This document shows positions 52,582-60,828 of a stretch of DNA of 64,000 nt, one piece after another. This DNA comes from Streptomyces sp. SN-593 (GTDB taxonomy: Bacteria; Actinomycetota; Actinomycetes; Streptomycetales; Streptomycetaceae), in contig NZ_AP018365.1 in the NCBI RefSeq assembly GCF_016756395.1, forward strand, positions 3,695,001 to 3,759,000. The letters are read 5' to 3'. Both the position numbers and the translations under genes were made by a program. The notes under the pieces were generated by a model, which saw only the letters and a program-made list of their open reading frames with translations, was not told the DNA's origin and ran no database searches. The stretch's first letter is position 1; each line of letters begins with the position of its first letter.

Positions 52582-52602
52582 GGAATCAGATACTCTGATT
52601 CC
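52582..52602 (+). promoter_or_regulatory. Autoregulatory operator/promoter of the Phd-VapC pair
   Basis: GGAATCAGA-TAC-TCTGATTCC is a perfect 9-bp inverted repeat with a 3-base spacer that ends directly before the antitoxin ATG (52603). It contains a -10-like TACTCT (52591-52596), so antitoxin binding would block polymerase, and the mRNA may be leaderless. Confidence 0.75.
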
Positions 52603-52857
52603 ATGAAGCTGATGACCGCCACCGAGGCATCGCGGAACTTCGCCTCGCTCCTGGACGCCGCAGAGCACGGCGAGACCATCGTGATCACCAGAGCCGGACG
52701 CCGCCTCGCCCAGATCGGGCCCGCCAGCGCGGGAAACGGCGCCGCACTCAACGACGTCCTCGCGACGCTCGCCACCGACGACGAGTTCTCCGCCGATGTG
52801 TCGGCCACCCGCGAACTGCTGACCGACGAGATGACGGCGACGTGGCCCGACGCCTGA
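52603..52857 (+). CDS. Phd/YefM-type antitoxin
   Basis: 84 residues from the ATG at 52603, directly after the operator palindrome. MKLMTATEASRNFASLLDAA followed by EHGETIVITRAGRRLAQIGP is the Phd/YefM DNA-binding fold. The C-terminal 35 residues (NDVLATLATDDEFSADVSATRE-type helix) would wrap the toxin. It overlaps the toxin gene by 16 bases, the usual order antitoxin-toxin. It should repress its own operon together with the toxin. Confidence 0.92.
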   Translation: MKLMTATEASRNFASLLDAAEHGETIVITRAGRRLAQIGPASAGNGAALNDVLATLATDDEFSADVSATRELLTDEMTATWPDA

Positions 52858-53243
52858 TCCTCGACACCGGCGTGCTGATCGGCATCGAGCGCACTGGCAC
52901 ACCCATCACCTTCGCTCCCGACGACGACGTCTCCATTGCCGCAGTGACCGCAGCCGAGCTGCTCCTCGGCGTCGAACTCGCCGATGACGTCCGCCGCCAA
53001 CCACGAGAGGACTTCGTCACCGCGGTCCTCGCGGTCGTACCGGTCGAGGAGTACGGCCTCGACGTCGCCCGGGTCCATGCCCGCCTGCTGGCCCACGTGC
53101 GGCGCACGGGCAAGCCGCGCGGTGCACACGACCTGATCATCGCCGCCACGGCGGTGGCGACCGCCCGGGCCGTGGTGACGCTGGACCGGAAGGCGGCCTT
53201 CGCCGAGTTGCCCGGCGTACGCACCGCGGACCCGCACACCTGA
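52842..53243 (+). CDS. VapC-type PIN-domain ribonuclease toxin
   Basis: 133 residues from a GTG inside the antitoxin gene. All four PIN acidic residues are in place: Asp8 (RLILDTGVLI), Glu39 (TAAELLLG), Asp98 (GAHDLIIAATAV) and Asp116 (VVTLDRKA). It is therefore predicted to be an active Mg2+-dependent RNase, most often cleaving tRNA or rRNA in this family. Expression is presumably controlled by the palindrome at 52582-52602. Confidence 0.93.
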   Translation: MARRLILDTGVLIGIERTGTPITFAPDDDVSIAAVTAAELLLGVELADDVRRQPREDFVTAVLAVVPVEEYGLDVARVHARLLAHVRRTGKPRGAHDLIIAATAVATARAVVTLDRKAAFAELPGVRTADPHT

Positions 53244-53270
53244 CCGCGCCGACGCCGAGCGGCCCGCGAG

Positions 53271-54146
53271 TCAGGTCGTGCTCAGGAGGTAGGCGCCCAG
53301 GACGGTGGCGGCGATACCGGCGAAGGTGACGAGGGCGAGGATGACGAGGCCGGAGCGGTAGGGGTCGGTGTCGTGGGGGCGGTCGAGGACGACGGCGGCG
53401 GGGTCGGCGAGGGCGTAGCGGACCGGGATGTCGTGGCCGGGCCAGGCGCGGCGGGTGGAGGTGTGGAAGGCGCACAGAGCGGTGACGGTGCGGCCGTCGC
53501 CGGTGGTGAAGGTGACGATCGGGGAGTACGGGCGGGTCCCGGTGTCGTCGACCTCGGGATCGGGCCTTTCGAGGACGGCGACCACGCGGGCGGTGGCGCG
53601 GGCGGACGCCTCGCGCAACTCCCGCCGCAGCCGGACGTCGCCGGCGAGGGTGCGCCGAACGGCGATCCGCATGAGCCCGCACCACCCGAGCCCGCACAGC
53701 AGCAGCAGCCACCCGGGGCCGGAACCGGGCAGGAAGCGGGCCGCCACGGGAACGGCGGCCAGATACACCAGGCAGCGGGCCCCGAGCAGTTCGAGGGGCG
53801 CGGAGGGGCGGCGGCCGTCGGGCGCGATCCGGAAGTCCTCCGGGGCGTGGGCGCCGTAGCGCACCCGGACGGTGCGGCCCTCCCACGCCGCGTCCAGCCA
53901 GCCGTAGGTGCCGCCGCGGGTCGGTCCGACCACCTCGCGCCCCGACAGCCGGTCCACGAAGGCGAGTTCGGCGGGCACCCCGTCCCGCGGCCTCCCGCCG
54001 TGCTCCGGCGGCGTCCCCACGCTCGTCACGGTCGCCTCGGCGTACACGATGCCCGGCCCGCGGAAGGAGCGGTGCCGGCCCCACAGGCGCAGCCCGAAAG
54101 CACCGGCCACCGCGCACCACACCAGCACCGCGGCGTCGTACAGCAC
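53271..54146 (-). CDS. DUF3592-type membrane protein
   Basis: 291 residues. Hydrophobic segments lie at the N-terminus (about 3-20), in the middle (about 125-160) and at the extreme C-terminus (about 268-288). Between them are two soluble beta-rich segments of the DUF3592 type (IVYAEATVTSVGTPPEHGG; ATARVVAVLERPDPEVDDTG then TRPYSPIVTFTTGDGRTV). The family is common in actinobacteria and has no known function. It is convergent with vapC. Confidence 0.8.
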   Translation of the reverse strand: MLYDAAVLVWCAVAGAFGLRLWGRHRSFRGPGIVYAEATVTSVGTPPEHGGRPRDGVPAELAFVDRLSGREVVGPTRGGTYGWLDAAWEGRTVRVRYGAHAPEDFRIAPDGRRPSAPLELLGARCLVYLAAVPVAARFLPGSGPGWLLLLCGLGWCGLMRIAVRRTLAGDVRLRRELREASARATARVVAVLERPDPEVDDTGTRPYSPIVTFTTGDGRTVTALCAFHTSTRRAWPGHDIPVRYALADPAAVVLDRPHDTDPYRSGLVILALVTFAGIAATVLGAYLLSTT

Positions 54147-54221
54147 TTCTCCCCCGCTCCGCCCGGGTCCCGCCTGCCTGGACGCGGCCGCGTCCCGTGC
54201 CGGTTGCGGGCGCCGCGGTCC

Positions 54222-54722
54222 CTACCGCGGCCAGCCGTGTTCGGTGAGGGCGGGGCCGCGACCGAGGTAGGCGCGCAGCGCCAGGTCGGTGCTCGGCACG
54301 AACTCCCGCGGACACGCGTCGACGTCGAACCAGCGGACCTCACGGTGCTTGCCGGGCTCGCGGTTCTCCGCCGTGCCGGTCCAGCGGTGGGCCGCGAACA
54401 CCACGGTGAGGTAGCCGTTCGGCGACTGGGTGCCGTGCGCGCCGTGCAGGACGTGCACGACCTCCAGGTCCCGCGGCTCCACCCGCACCCCGGTCTCCTC
54501 GTACAGCTCGCGCACCGCGGTCCGCGAGATCGGCTCGCCCGGGTCGCTCTTGCCCGCGGGCAGGTCCCACAGCCCGTCGCCGTAGCGCGCCCCGGGCCCG
54601 CGCCGCAGCAGCAGCACCCGCCGCCGGTCCAGGTCGTGCACGACCACCGCGGCGGCCAGCAGCGTCATCGCCTCGTAGGCCACCGGCGCCGCGCCCCGCG
54701 CTTCCCCGCCCGTCTCCCCCAC
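54222..54722 (-). CDS. NUDIX hydrolase
   Basis: 166 residues from the GTG at 54722, which has GGGAGG 8 bases upstream; an internal ATG at 54668 and a longer frame to 54860 are alternatives. The Nudix box is complete: GKSDPGEPISRTAVRELYEE followed by TGV. It lies within ALYGDGLWDLPAGK-type sequence as in MutT/ADP-ribose hydrolases. C-terminal region VRWFDVDACPREFVPSTDLA. Substrate unknown. It lies downstream of purL on the same strand (241 bases). Confidence 0.9.
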   Translation of the reverse strand: MGETGGEARGAAPVAYEAMTLLAAAVVVHDLDRRRVLLLRRGPGARYGDGLWDLPAGKSDPGEPISRTAVRELYEETGVRVEPRDLEVVHVLHGAHGTQSPNGYLTVVFAAHRWTGTAENREPGKHREVRWFDVDACPREFVPSTDLALRAYLGRGPALTEHGWPR

Positions 54723-54962
54723 CAGACCCGCCTCCCTGCGCGCGAAGGCGCGGTGATCCGACAACTCCCGCCCGACGACACCCGCCCGACAACTTCCGCC
54801 CACACGAGCGGTGTTCAGGAGAAACGCGCGGGCCGGAATGCGCACGGGCGATTCCGCCACGGCGGTTCCGACGACCGTGCCCCCGGCGGGGATTCACCGG
54901 GGGCACGCCGTACTCCTTCGACGACGGGGCCGTCGGCCCGCGCCGTCCCTGCGAACGGACGT

Positions 54963-57215
54963 TCAGGAAAGCAGGTTCGGAATCGCCGAGTGGTGCGCCT
55001 CGGAGAGTTCCGCCAGGGAGATCGCGAACTCCCCCTGGACCTCCAGTTCCTGGCCGTCGACCACACCGACCCGGGTCGCGGGCAGACCCCTCGCCCCGCA
55101 CATGTCGGTGAACCGCAGCTCCTCGGAGCGCGGAACCGCGACCAGCGCCCGGCCGGCCGACTCCGACAACAGGAAGGCGAACGCGGACAGCCCGTCCGGG
55201 ACGACCAGCCGCGCGCCGTGTCCGCCGCGCAGGCAGGACTCGGTGACCGCGGCGAGCAGCCCGCCGTCGGACAGGTCGTGCGCGGCGTCGACCATCCCGT
55301 CGCGGGACGCCGAGATCAGGATCTCGCCGAGCAGCCGCTCCCGCTCCAGGTCCACCGCCGGCGGCAGCCCGCCGAGGTGGTCGTGCACGACCTGGGACCA
55401 GACCGACCCGCCGAACTCCTCCCGGGTCTCCCCGAGCAGGTAGAGCAGGTGGCCCTCGTCGGCGAACGCCATCGGGGTGCGGCGCGCCACGTCGTCGATC
55501 ACGCCGAGCACGGCGACGACCGGGGTGGGGTGGATGGCCGCCTCACCGGTCTGGTTGTAGAGCGAGACGTTGCCGCCGGTCACCGGAGTGCCGAGCTGCA
55601 GGCAGCCGTCGGCCAGGCCGCGGACCGCCTCCACGAACTGCCACATCACGTCCGGGTCCTCGGGCGAGCCGAAGTTCAGGCAGTCCGAGATCGCCAGCGG
55701 CTTCGCGCCGGTGGCCGCCACGTTCCGGTACGCCTCCGCGAGCGCGAGCTGCGCGCCGGTGTAGGGGTCGAGCTTCGTGTAGCGGCCGTTGCCGTCGGTG
55801 GCGATGGCGACCCCGAGCCCGGTCTCCTCGTTGACCCGGATCATGCCGGCGTCCTCGGGCTGGGCCAGCACGGTGTTGCCCTGTACGAACCGGTCGTACT
55901 GGTCGGTGACCCACGCCTTGGACGCCACGTTCGGCGAGGAGAGCACCCGCAGCGCCTGCGCGCGCAGCTCGTCGCCGGTGGCCGGGCGGGCCAGCGCGCC
56001 CGCGTCGTCGGCCTGGAGGGCGTCCTGCCAGGCCGGCCGCGCGTACGGGCGCTGGTACGTCGGGCCCTCGTGCGCGACGGTGCGCGGGTCCACGTCGACG
56101 ATCTTCTCGCCGTGCCAGAAGATCTCCAGCCGGTCCCCGTCGGTGACCTCGCCGACGACGGTGGCGATGACGTCCCACTTCTCGCAGATCGCCAGGAAGC
56201 GCTCGACCTTCGCCGGCTCCACGACCGCGCACATCCGCTCCTGCGACTCGCTCATGAGGATCTCCTCGGGCGAGAGCGTGGAGTCGCGCAGCGGGACGTC
56301 GTCCAGCTCGACGCGCATGCCGCCGGAGCCGTTGGAGGCCAGCTCGCTGGTGGCGCAGGACAGGCCCGCCGCCCCCAGGTCCTGGATGCCGACCACCAGC
56401 TTCTCGGCGAACGCCTCCAGCGTGCACTCGATGAGCAGCTTCTCCTGGAACGGGTCGCCGACCTGCACCGCGGGCCGCTTGCTCGGCTTGGTGGCGTCGA
56501 ACGTCTCCGAGGCGAGGATCGAGGCGCCGCCGATGCCGTCGCCACCGGTCCTGGCGCCGTAGAGGATCACCTTGTTGCCGGCGCCGGACGCCTTGGCGAG
56601 GTGGATGTCCTCGTGCCGCATGACGCCGATGGCGCCCGCGTTGACCAGCGGGTTGCCCTGGTAGCAGGCGTCGAAGACCAGCTCGCCGCCGATGTTCGGC
56701 AGGCCGAGGCAGTTGCCGTAGCCGCCGATGCCGGCCACCACGCCGGGCAGCACGCGCTTGGTGTCGGGGTGGTCGGCCGCGCCCATCCGCAGCGGGTCCA
56801 CCACCGCGACCGGTCGCGCGCCCATCGCGATGATGTCGCGCACGATGCCGCCGACGCCGGTCGCCGCGCCCTGGTAGGGCTCGACGTACGACGGGTGGTT
56901 GTGCGACTCGACCTTGAAGGTGACCGCGTAGCCCTCGCCGACGTCGACCACGCCGGCGTTCTCCCCGATGCCGACGAGCAGTGCGTCGGTCTTCGGGGCC
57001 TTCGCGCCGAACTGCTTCAGGTGCACCTTGCTCGACTTGTACGAGCAGTGCTCCGACCACATCACCGAGTACATCGCCAGCTCGGCCCCGGTCGGGCGGC
57101 GGCCCAGGATCTCCCGGACCCGCTGGTACTCGTCCTCCTTGAGGCCGAGCGCCTTCCAGGGCAGCTCCACGTCGGGGGTCTGCTCGGCGTGCTTCACCGT
57201 ATCGAGAACGCTCAC
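54963..57215 (-). CDS. purL: Phosphoribosylformylglycinamidine synthase subunit PurL
   Basis: 750 residues from the GTG at 57215 ([20 protein letters not shown]), which overlaps the purQ stop by 4 bases. This is the small-type PurL that needs PurQ and PurS. Motifs: [17 protein letters not shown] (about 46-62), [20 protein letters not shown], the [20 protein letters not shown] stretch and [18 protein letters not shown] near the middle. It forms FGAM from FGAR, glutamine and ATP. The longer frame seen upstream is purQ shadow. Confidence 0.97.
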   Translation of the reverse strand: MSVLDTVKHAEQTPDVELPWKALGLKEDEYQRVREILGRRPTGAELAMYSVMWSEHCSYKSSKVHLKQFGAKAPKTDALLVGIGENAGVVDVGEGYAVTFKVESHNHPSYVEPYQGAATGVGGIVRDIIAMGARPVAVVDPLRMGAADHPDTKRVLPGVVAGIGGYGNCLGLPNIGGELVFDACYQGNPLVNAGAIGVMRHEDIHLAKASGAGNKVILYGARTGGDGIGGASILASETFDATKPSKRPAVQVGDPFQEKLLIECTLEAFAEKLVVGIQDLGAAGLSCATSELASNGSGGMRVELDDVPLRDSTLSPEEILMSESQERMCAVVEPAKVERFLAICEKWDVIATVVGEVTDGDRLEIFWHGEKIVDVDPRTVAHEGPTYQRPYARPAWQDALQADDAGALARPATGDELRAQALRVLSSPNVASKAWVTDQYDRFVQGNTVLAQPEDAGMIRVNEETGLGVAIATDGNGRYTKLDPYTGAQLALAEAYRNVAATGAKPLAISDCLNFGSPEDPDVMWQFVEAVRGLADGCLQLGTPVTGGNVSLYNQTGEAAIHPTPVVAVLGVIDDVARRTPMAFADEGHLLYLLGETREEFGGSVWSQVVHDHLGGLPPAVDLERERLLGEILISASRDGMVDAAHDLSDGGLLAAVTESCLRGGHGARLVVPDGLSAFAFLLSESAGRALVAVPRSEELRFTDMCGARGLPATRVGVVDGQELEVQGEFAISLAELSEAHHSAIPNLLS

Positions 57216-57916
57216 GCGCTTACCAACTTCTTGAGTACCGAAGTGAAGAAGCCGAGCCCGTCGGTGCGGCCGGTGCCGGTCAGCGCCTCGACCGCGTGCT
57301 CCGGGTGCGGCATGAGGCCGACCACGTTGCCGGCCGCGTTGGTGATCCCGGCGATGTCGCGCAGCGAGCCGTTCGGGTTGCCGTAGCCGTCCGCGGCCGG
57401 CCCGCCGGTGGCGTAGCGGAAGACCACCCGGCCCTCGGCCTCCAACTCGTCCAGCACGTGCTCGTCGGCGGTGTAGCGGCCGTCGATGTTCTTCAGCGGG
57501 ATGGAGATCTCCTGGCCCGCCGCGTAGTCCGCGGTCCAGGCGGTGCCGCTGGTCTCGACCCGCAGCCGCTGGTCGCGGCAGACGAAGTGCAGGTCGGTGT
57601 TGCGCAGCATCGCCCCGGGCAGCAGGTGGGCCTCGGTGAGCACCTGGAAACCGTTGCAGATCCCCAGCACGGGCATTCCGTCCCGCGCCTGCCCGATGAC
57701 CGACTCCATCACCGGCGAGAAACGGGAGATCGCCCCCGCCCGCAGATAGTCGCCGTAACTGAACCCGCCGGGCAGCACGACCGCGTCGACCTGCTTCAGG
57801 TCCTTGTCGCGGTGCCACAGCGGGACCGCCTCGGCGCCGGCCACCCGGACCGCCCGCTGGGTGTCCCGGTCGTCGAGGGTGCCGGGAAAAGTGACGACAC
57901 CAATGCGTGCAGTCAC
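57212..57916 (-). CDS. purQ: FGAM synthase glutaminase subunit PurQ
   Basis: 234 residues. It is a class I glutamine amidotransferase with the nucleophile Cys87 ([11 protein letters not shown]) and the His/Glu of the triad in MPHPEHAVE (about 205-213); [17 protein letters not shown] is typical of PurQ. It supplies ammonia to PurL. Overlaps with purS (ATGA) and purL (GTGA) make one coupled operon purS-purQ-purL. Confidence 0.97.
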   Translation of the reverse strand: MTARIGVVTFPGTLDDRDTQRAVRVAGAEAVPLWHRDKDLKQVDAVVLPGGFSYGDYLRAGAISRFSPVMESVIGQARDGMPVLGICNGFQVLTEAHLLPGAMLRNTDLHFVCRDQRLRVETSGTAWTADYAAGQEISIPLKNIDGRYTADEHVLDELEAEGRVVFRYATGGPAADGYGNPNGSLRDIAGITNAAGNVVGLMPHPEHAVEALTGTGRTDGLGFFTSVLKKLVSA

Positions 57917-58164
57917 GACTCCACCTTTACGGCGAAGTCCTCGATCACGGTGTTGGCGAGAAAGGTTTCCGCCAACTGCCGAATACGGGCCAGCGCTGCG
58001 TCGTCGACGGGACCGTCGACTTCCAGTTCAAAGCGCTTTCCCTGACGGACGTCGGAGATCCCGTCGAAGCCCAGCCGGGGCAGCGCGCGCTGAACGGCCT
58101 GGCCCTGGGGGTCGAGGATCTCCGGCTTGAGCATGACGTCGACGACGACGCGTGCCACTGGCAC
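57913..58164 (-). CDS. purS: FGAM synthase subunit PurS
   Basis: 83 residues, [20 protein letters not shown] then [20 protein letters not shown], the PurS fold that bridges PurL and PurQ. It is the first gene of the purS-purQ-purL operon, starting at a GTG. A TAGGCT -10-like element (58195-58200, minus strand) stands upstream, and a palindrome at 58213-58228 lies in the -35 region. Confidence 0.97.
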   Translation of the reverse strand: MPVARVVVDVMLKPEILDPQGQAVQRALPRLGFDGISDVRQGKRFELEVDGPVDDAALARIRQLAETFLANTVIEDFAVKVES

Positions 58165-58487
58165 TCCCGATGGTGTGGTGCGTGAGGTTCTCTCAGCCTA
58201 CCGGGTGGGGAAATCTACGCGTGTAGATATACCGCAACGTCACATCGGCCGGAGATCGCCGATCACGTTTGGATATCGGCTGACGAAATACCTGGGTGAA
58301 GCCGCGGCGGAAAACATAGGGTCCCGGAAGCGAAGAGGCTTGCGGCGTGGATGAAGCGGGAATTAACTGCAGTAACGGGTAACCCCACCGCCCCCATTCC
58401 CCCCTCGGGCGCCCCGGTCGCGGACCCTGCCACGGGTCCGCCCCCGTCGCGACCGCAGGCAGCCGGCTCGAGAAAGGACCGATCCCG
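58165..58487. other. Divergent promoter region of purS and lsrL
   Basis: No gene. It contains the purS -10-like TAGGCT (minus, 58195-58200), an ATCTAC-GCGT-GTAGAT dyad, and on the plus strand a -10-like TAGGGT near 58317-58322 for lsrL, leaving a leader of about 160 bases. Confidence 0.55.
58213..58228. promoter_or_regulatory. Palindrome upstream of purS
   Basis: ATCTAC-GCGT-GTAGAT, 6-bp perfect arms, 13 bases upstream of the putative purS -10. I cannot assign it to a known regulator. Confidence 0.5.
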
Positions 58488-58805
58488 ATGGCGCAGCGCG
58501 TACTGGTCACCCTTGCCGACGATCTCGACGGCGGCGACGCCGAGGAGACGATCGCGTTCGGCGTCGACGGCCAGTGGTACGAGATCGACCTCTCGACGAG
58601 GAACGCGGACAAACTGCGCAAGGACCTCGCTCCTTACGTCGAGGCAGGGCGTCGCCGCACCCTTTCCGGGCACGCCTACAAGCGCACCCCCATCGCCCCC
58701 ACCCCGGCGACCGTCCGCGCCTGGGCGCAGTCCAACGGCTTCGAGGTGCCCGCGCGCGGCCGCATCCCGAAGAAGGTCTACGAGGCGTTCAACAAGGCGA
58801 GTTGA
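58488..58805 (+). CDS. lsrL: Lsr2-like nucleoid-associated protein (LsrL)
   Basis: 105 residues, ATG with AAAGGA upstream. The N-terminal dimerisation part (AQRVLVTLADDLDGGDAEET, then GVDGQWYEIDLSTRNADKLR) and the C-terminal DNA-binding part with an RGR core (FEVPARGRIPKKVYEAFNKA) are complete. Lsr2 proteins silence AT-rich, often horizontally acquired DNA. The position next to purS and tRNA-Gly matches the second Streptomyces paralogue, LsrL, rather than the main Lsr2; this is by synteny from memory. Confidence 0.92.
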   Translation: MAQRVLVTLADDLDGGDAEETIAFGVDGQWYEIDLSTRNADKLRKDLAPYVEAGRRRTLSGHAYKRTPIAPTPATVRAWAQSNGFEVPARGRIPKKVYEAFNKAS

Positions 58806-58826
58806 CCCGCGGGGCGGCGGACGACC

Positions 58827-58856
58827 GGGGAGCGGCGGCCACGGCCGCCGCTCCCC
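58827..58856 (+). terminator. Terminator of lsrL
   Basis: A 14-bp GC stem (58827-58840 with 58843-58856) with a 2-base loop, 21 bases after the stop. No U tract. Confidence 0.75.
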
Positions 58857-58968
58857 AACGTCCTTCCACCGCCCGGCAGGTGTCGATTGGACAGGCACCC
58901 CGGGTCGTCCGCTACTGTGGGGGCACACCGCAGGACGGGGCCGAAAAGCCCAGGTCAGCGGAGGTCAC

Positions 58969-59040
58969 GCGGGTGTAGCTCAGTAGTAGAGCGCCCCCCT
59001 TCCAGGGGGGAGGCGCAGTGTGCGATCCCTGTCACCCGCT
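58969..59040 (+). tRNA. tRNA-Gly (TCC)
   Basis: 72 bases: acceptor GCGGGTG/CACCCGC, discriminator T, anticodon TCC at 59001-59003, D arm AGCTCAGTAGTAGAGC. No CCA is encoded. Confidence 0.95.
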
Positions 59041-59098
59041 CTGATCACCGGCTCGTTCGGCCCTCCGGGGCCGATCGGGTACAGTGGTCGCAGCACAT

Positions 59099-59171
59099 GC
59101 GGACGTGGCTCAGTTGGTAGAGCATCACCTTGCCAAGGTGAGGGTCGCGAGTTCGAATCTCGTCGTCCGCT
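59099..59171 (+). tRNA. tRNA-Gly (GCC), copy 1
   Basis: 73 bases: acceptor GCGGACG/CGTCCGC, discriminator T, anticodon GCC in loop TTGCCAA; CCA is encoded (59172-59174). A -10-like TACAGT stands about 20 bases upstream. Identical to copy 2 at 59344. Confidence 0.97.
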
Positions 59172-59179
59172 CCAAGGGG

Positions 59180-59210
59180 AAGTCCCCGGACCATCGGTCC
59201 GGGGACTTCT
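59180..59210 (+). terminator. Terminator of tRNA-Gly copy 1
   Basis: A 13-bp perfect stem (59180-59192 with 59196-59208), ATC loop, weak T tract. Confidence 0.85.
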
Positions 59211-59343
59211 GCCGTTTCCGGGGTTCCGGAGGCGTTCCCGTGCCGTGCCGGGTTGGGGCGCCGGCGGGCTTCGGCACGCCCTCCGGCCGCGGGAACCCTT
59301 TTTCCGCCGCTGGGGCGCATCGGGTAGAGTGTGGGCACGCCCT

Positions 59344-59416
59344 GCGGACGTGGCTCAGTTGGTAGAGCATCACCTTGCCAAGGTGAGGGTCGCGAGTTCG
59401 AATCTCGTCGTCCGCT
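59344..59416 (+). tRNA. tRNA-Gly (GCC), copy 2
   Basis: 73 bases, sequence-identical to copy 1, with encoded CCA (59417-59419). It has its own -10-like TAGAGT (GGGTAGAGTG, near 59325-59330) and its own terminator, so the two copies are separate transcription units. Confidence 0.97.
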
Positions 59417-59427
59417 CCAGCAGGAGG

Positions 59428-59457
59428 AAGGCCCCGGTTGGTGCGACCGGGGCCTTT
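59428..59457 (+). terminator. Terminator of tRNA-Gly copy 2
   Basis: An 11-bp stem AAGGCCCCGGT/ACCGGGGCCTT (59428-59438 with 59446-59456) followed by T. Confidence 0.85.
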
Positions 59458-59460
59458 GCC

Positions 59461-59520
59461 GTGGGCCCGCGCCTCAGTGACGTGGGCCCGCGCCTCAGTG
59501 ACGTGGGCCCGCGCCTCAGT
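59461..59520. repeat. 21-bp tandem repeat, three copies
   Basis: GTGGGCCCGCGCCTCAGTGA plus C at 59461 and 59482, and an 18-base copy at 59503-59520. The third copy contains the stop codon (59516-59518) of the esterase gene on the minus strand; the other two lie between that stop and the tRNA terminator. Confidence 0.93.
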
Positions 59521-60610
59521 GCTTCGGCAACCGCGCGGTCAGCGCGTAGAACCGGGTGACCTGCGTGGCGCTCTGGTTGTCGTCGCTGACGAGCAGCAGG
59601 CGCAGCCCGCCGCCGGGCGCGTGGCCGGTGACGGCGATGCCCTCGATGTTGTCCAGCAGCGGGTTCGGCTGGGGCTGCTTGGCGGTGGCACCCAGCGACG
59701 GGCAGGAGCCGATGTCGGCGAGCAGCGTCTTCGGCATGACCTTGACGTCCTTCTGCCCGGTCAGGTCGGTGACGCGGCTGACGTCGGTGGCGTGGGACGG
59801 GTCGGCCAGGTACAGCCGTACGGTGTTGCCGACGCCCGCGGTGTAGCCGCGCTCCAGCACCAGCAGCCGGCCGTCGCCGGTGGCCGCGATGTCGGACACC
59901 CCCAGCAGAGTGCCGTTGGCGTCGGTGTCGACGTGGTAGGCGTACTGCCGGCCGAGCGTGAAGTCCGCTCCCCCGCCCTCGCGTTGCCAGGTCTGGAAGC
60001 GGACGAGGCCGGAGTCGTCGCCGGACAGCGCGCCCTCCATGGACGCCACCAGGGTGCGGCCGCCGGGCTGGAACGCCAGGCCCTCGAAGGTCAGGTTGGA
60101 GGTGGCCCGCCCGGCGGGGGCGACCTGGAGCGACCCGGGCACCGGCAGGCTGCCGAGTATCCGCGACCCGTCGCGGCTGTAGCGGCGGATCGACGGCTCG
60201 GTCTCGGAGGTGATCAGCCGGGTGCCGTCGCGGTCGACGGCCAGCGCCTCGGAGTCCAGCGGCTGGCCGTTCTCGTCGGCGAGCGGGACGACCTTCTCCG
60301 GCGTGAGGCCGGCCAGGGTGCGGCCGCCGAGCGTGAAGAGCTGCGAGCGGTCGGACAGGGCGTCCAGGGTGCCGTGCGCGTCCGGCGCGAGCGCGGAGAG
60401 GTTGCCGACGTAGGCGCCGTCGAAGGTCGTCTTGTCCAGGGCGTCGGAGAAGCCGTCGAGGGTGACGTCCGCGGAGCAGGTGCCCGCCGCCGGCCGGCCG
60501 GGCCGGGCCGCCGGGCCGCCGCCGTGGGCCTGGGCGGTGCCGGTGCCGGCCAGGCAGGCCACGGCGGTCAGCAGGACGGTGGGGGCGGCGAGTAGGGCCT
60601 TGGTGCGCAC
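59516..60610 (-). CDS. Secreted esterase-like activity of phytase family protein
   Basis: 364 residues from the GTG at 60610 (GGAGT 6 bases upstream). Residues 1-25 form a Sec signal (RTKALLAAPTVLLTAVACLA, then TAQA cleavage). The mature protein is a predicted beta-propeller of the esterase-like/phytase-like family: DGAYVGNLSALAPDAHGTLD, SDRSQLFTLGG, DSEALAVDRDGTRLITSET, TFEGLAFQPGGRTLVASMEG and NIEGIAVTGHAP. Extracellular; activity unproven. It is convergent with tRNA-Gly. The stop codon is inside a tandem repeat. Confidence 0.87.
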   Translation of the reverse strand: MRTKALLAAPTVLLTAVACLAGTGTAQAHGGGPAARPGRPAAGTCSADVTLDGFSDALDKTTFDGAYVGNLSALAPDAHGTLDALSDRSQLFTLGGRTLAGLTPEKVVPLADENGQPLDSEALAVDRDGTRLITSETEPSIRRYSRDGSRILGSLPVPGSLQVAPAGRATSNLTFEGLAFQPGGRTLVASMEGALSGDDSGLVRFQTWQREGGGADFTLGRQYAYHVDTDANGTLLGVSDIAATGDGRLLVLERGYTAGVGNTVRLYLADPSHATDVSRVTDLTGQKDVKVMPKTLLADIGSCPSLGATAKQPQPNPLLDNIEGIAVTGHAPGGGLRLLLVSDDNQSATQVTRFYALTARLPKH

Positions 60611-60742
60611 GGTCACACTCCACGTTCGGGTGGCAGGAGTCCTTACGCCGCGCGATTCTCCACGATCCCGCCGGTCCGCGGGGTGAAACCGGGCCCACGG
60701 GCGGACGAACGGCCGGCTGCGCGGGGCCGCCCGGCGTCGCGC

Positions 60743-60796
60743 GCTCCGGGGGCCCCGCGTGCTCCGGGGGCTCCGCGTGCTCCGGGGGTCCCGCGT
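60743..60796. repeat. 18-bp tandem repeat, three copies
   Basis: Three imperfect units GCTCCGGGGGCCCCGCGT, GCTCCGGGGGCTCCGCGT and GCTCCGGGGGTCCCGCGT, in the gap between the esterase gene start and the purC stop. Confidence 0.9.
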
Positions 60797-60828
60797 ATCC
60801 CGCGGTCCGCGCGCCCGTGTCGGTGCGG

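Noticed and set aside
53373..57386. 1337-residue frame antisense to purL
   Set aside because: It is complementary to purL, a NUDIX gene and a DUF3592 gene, all strongly supported.
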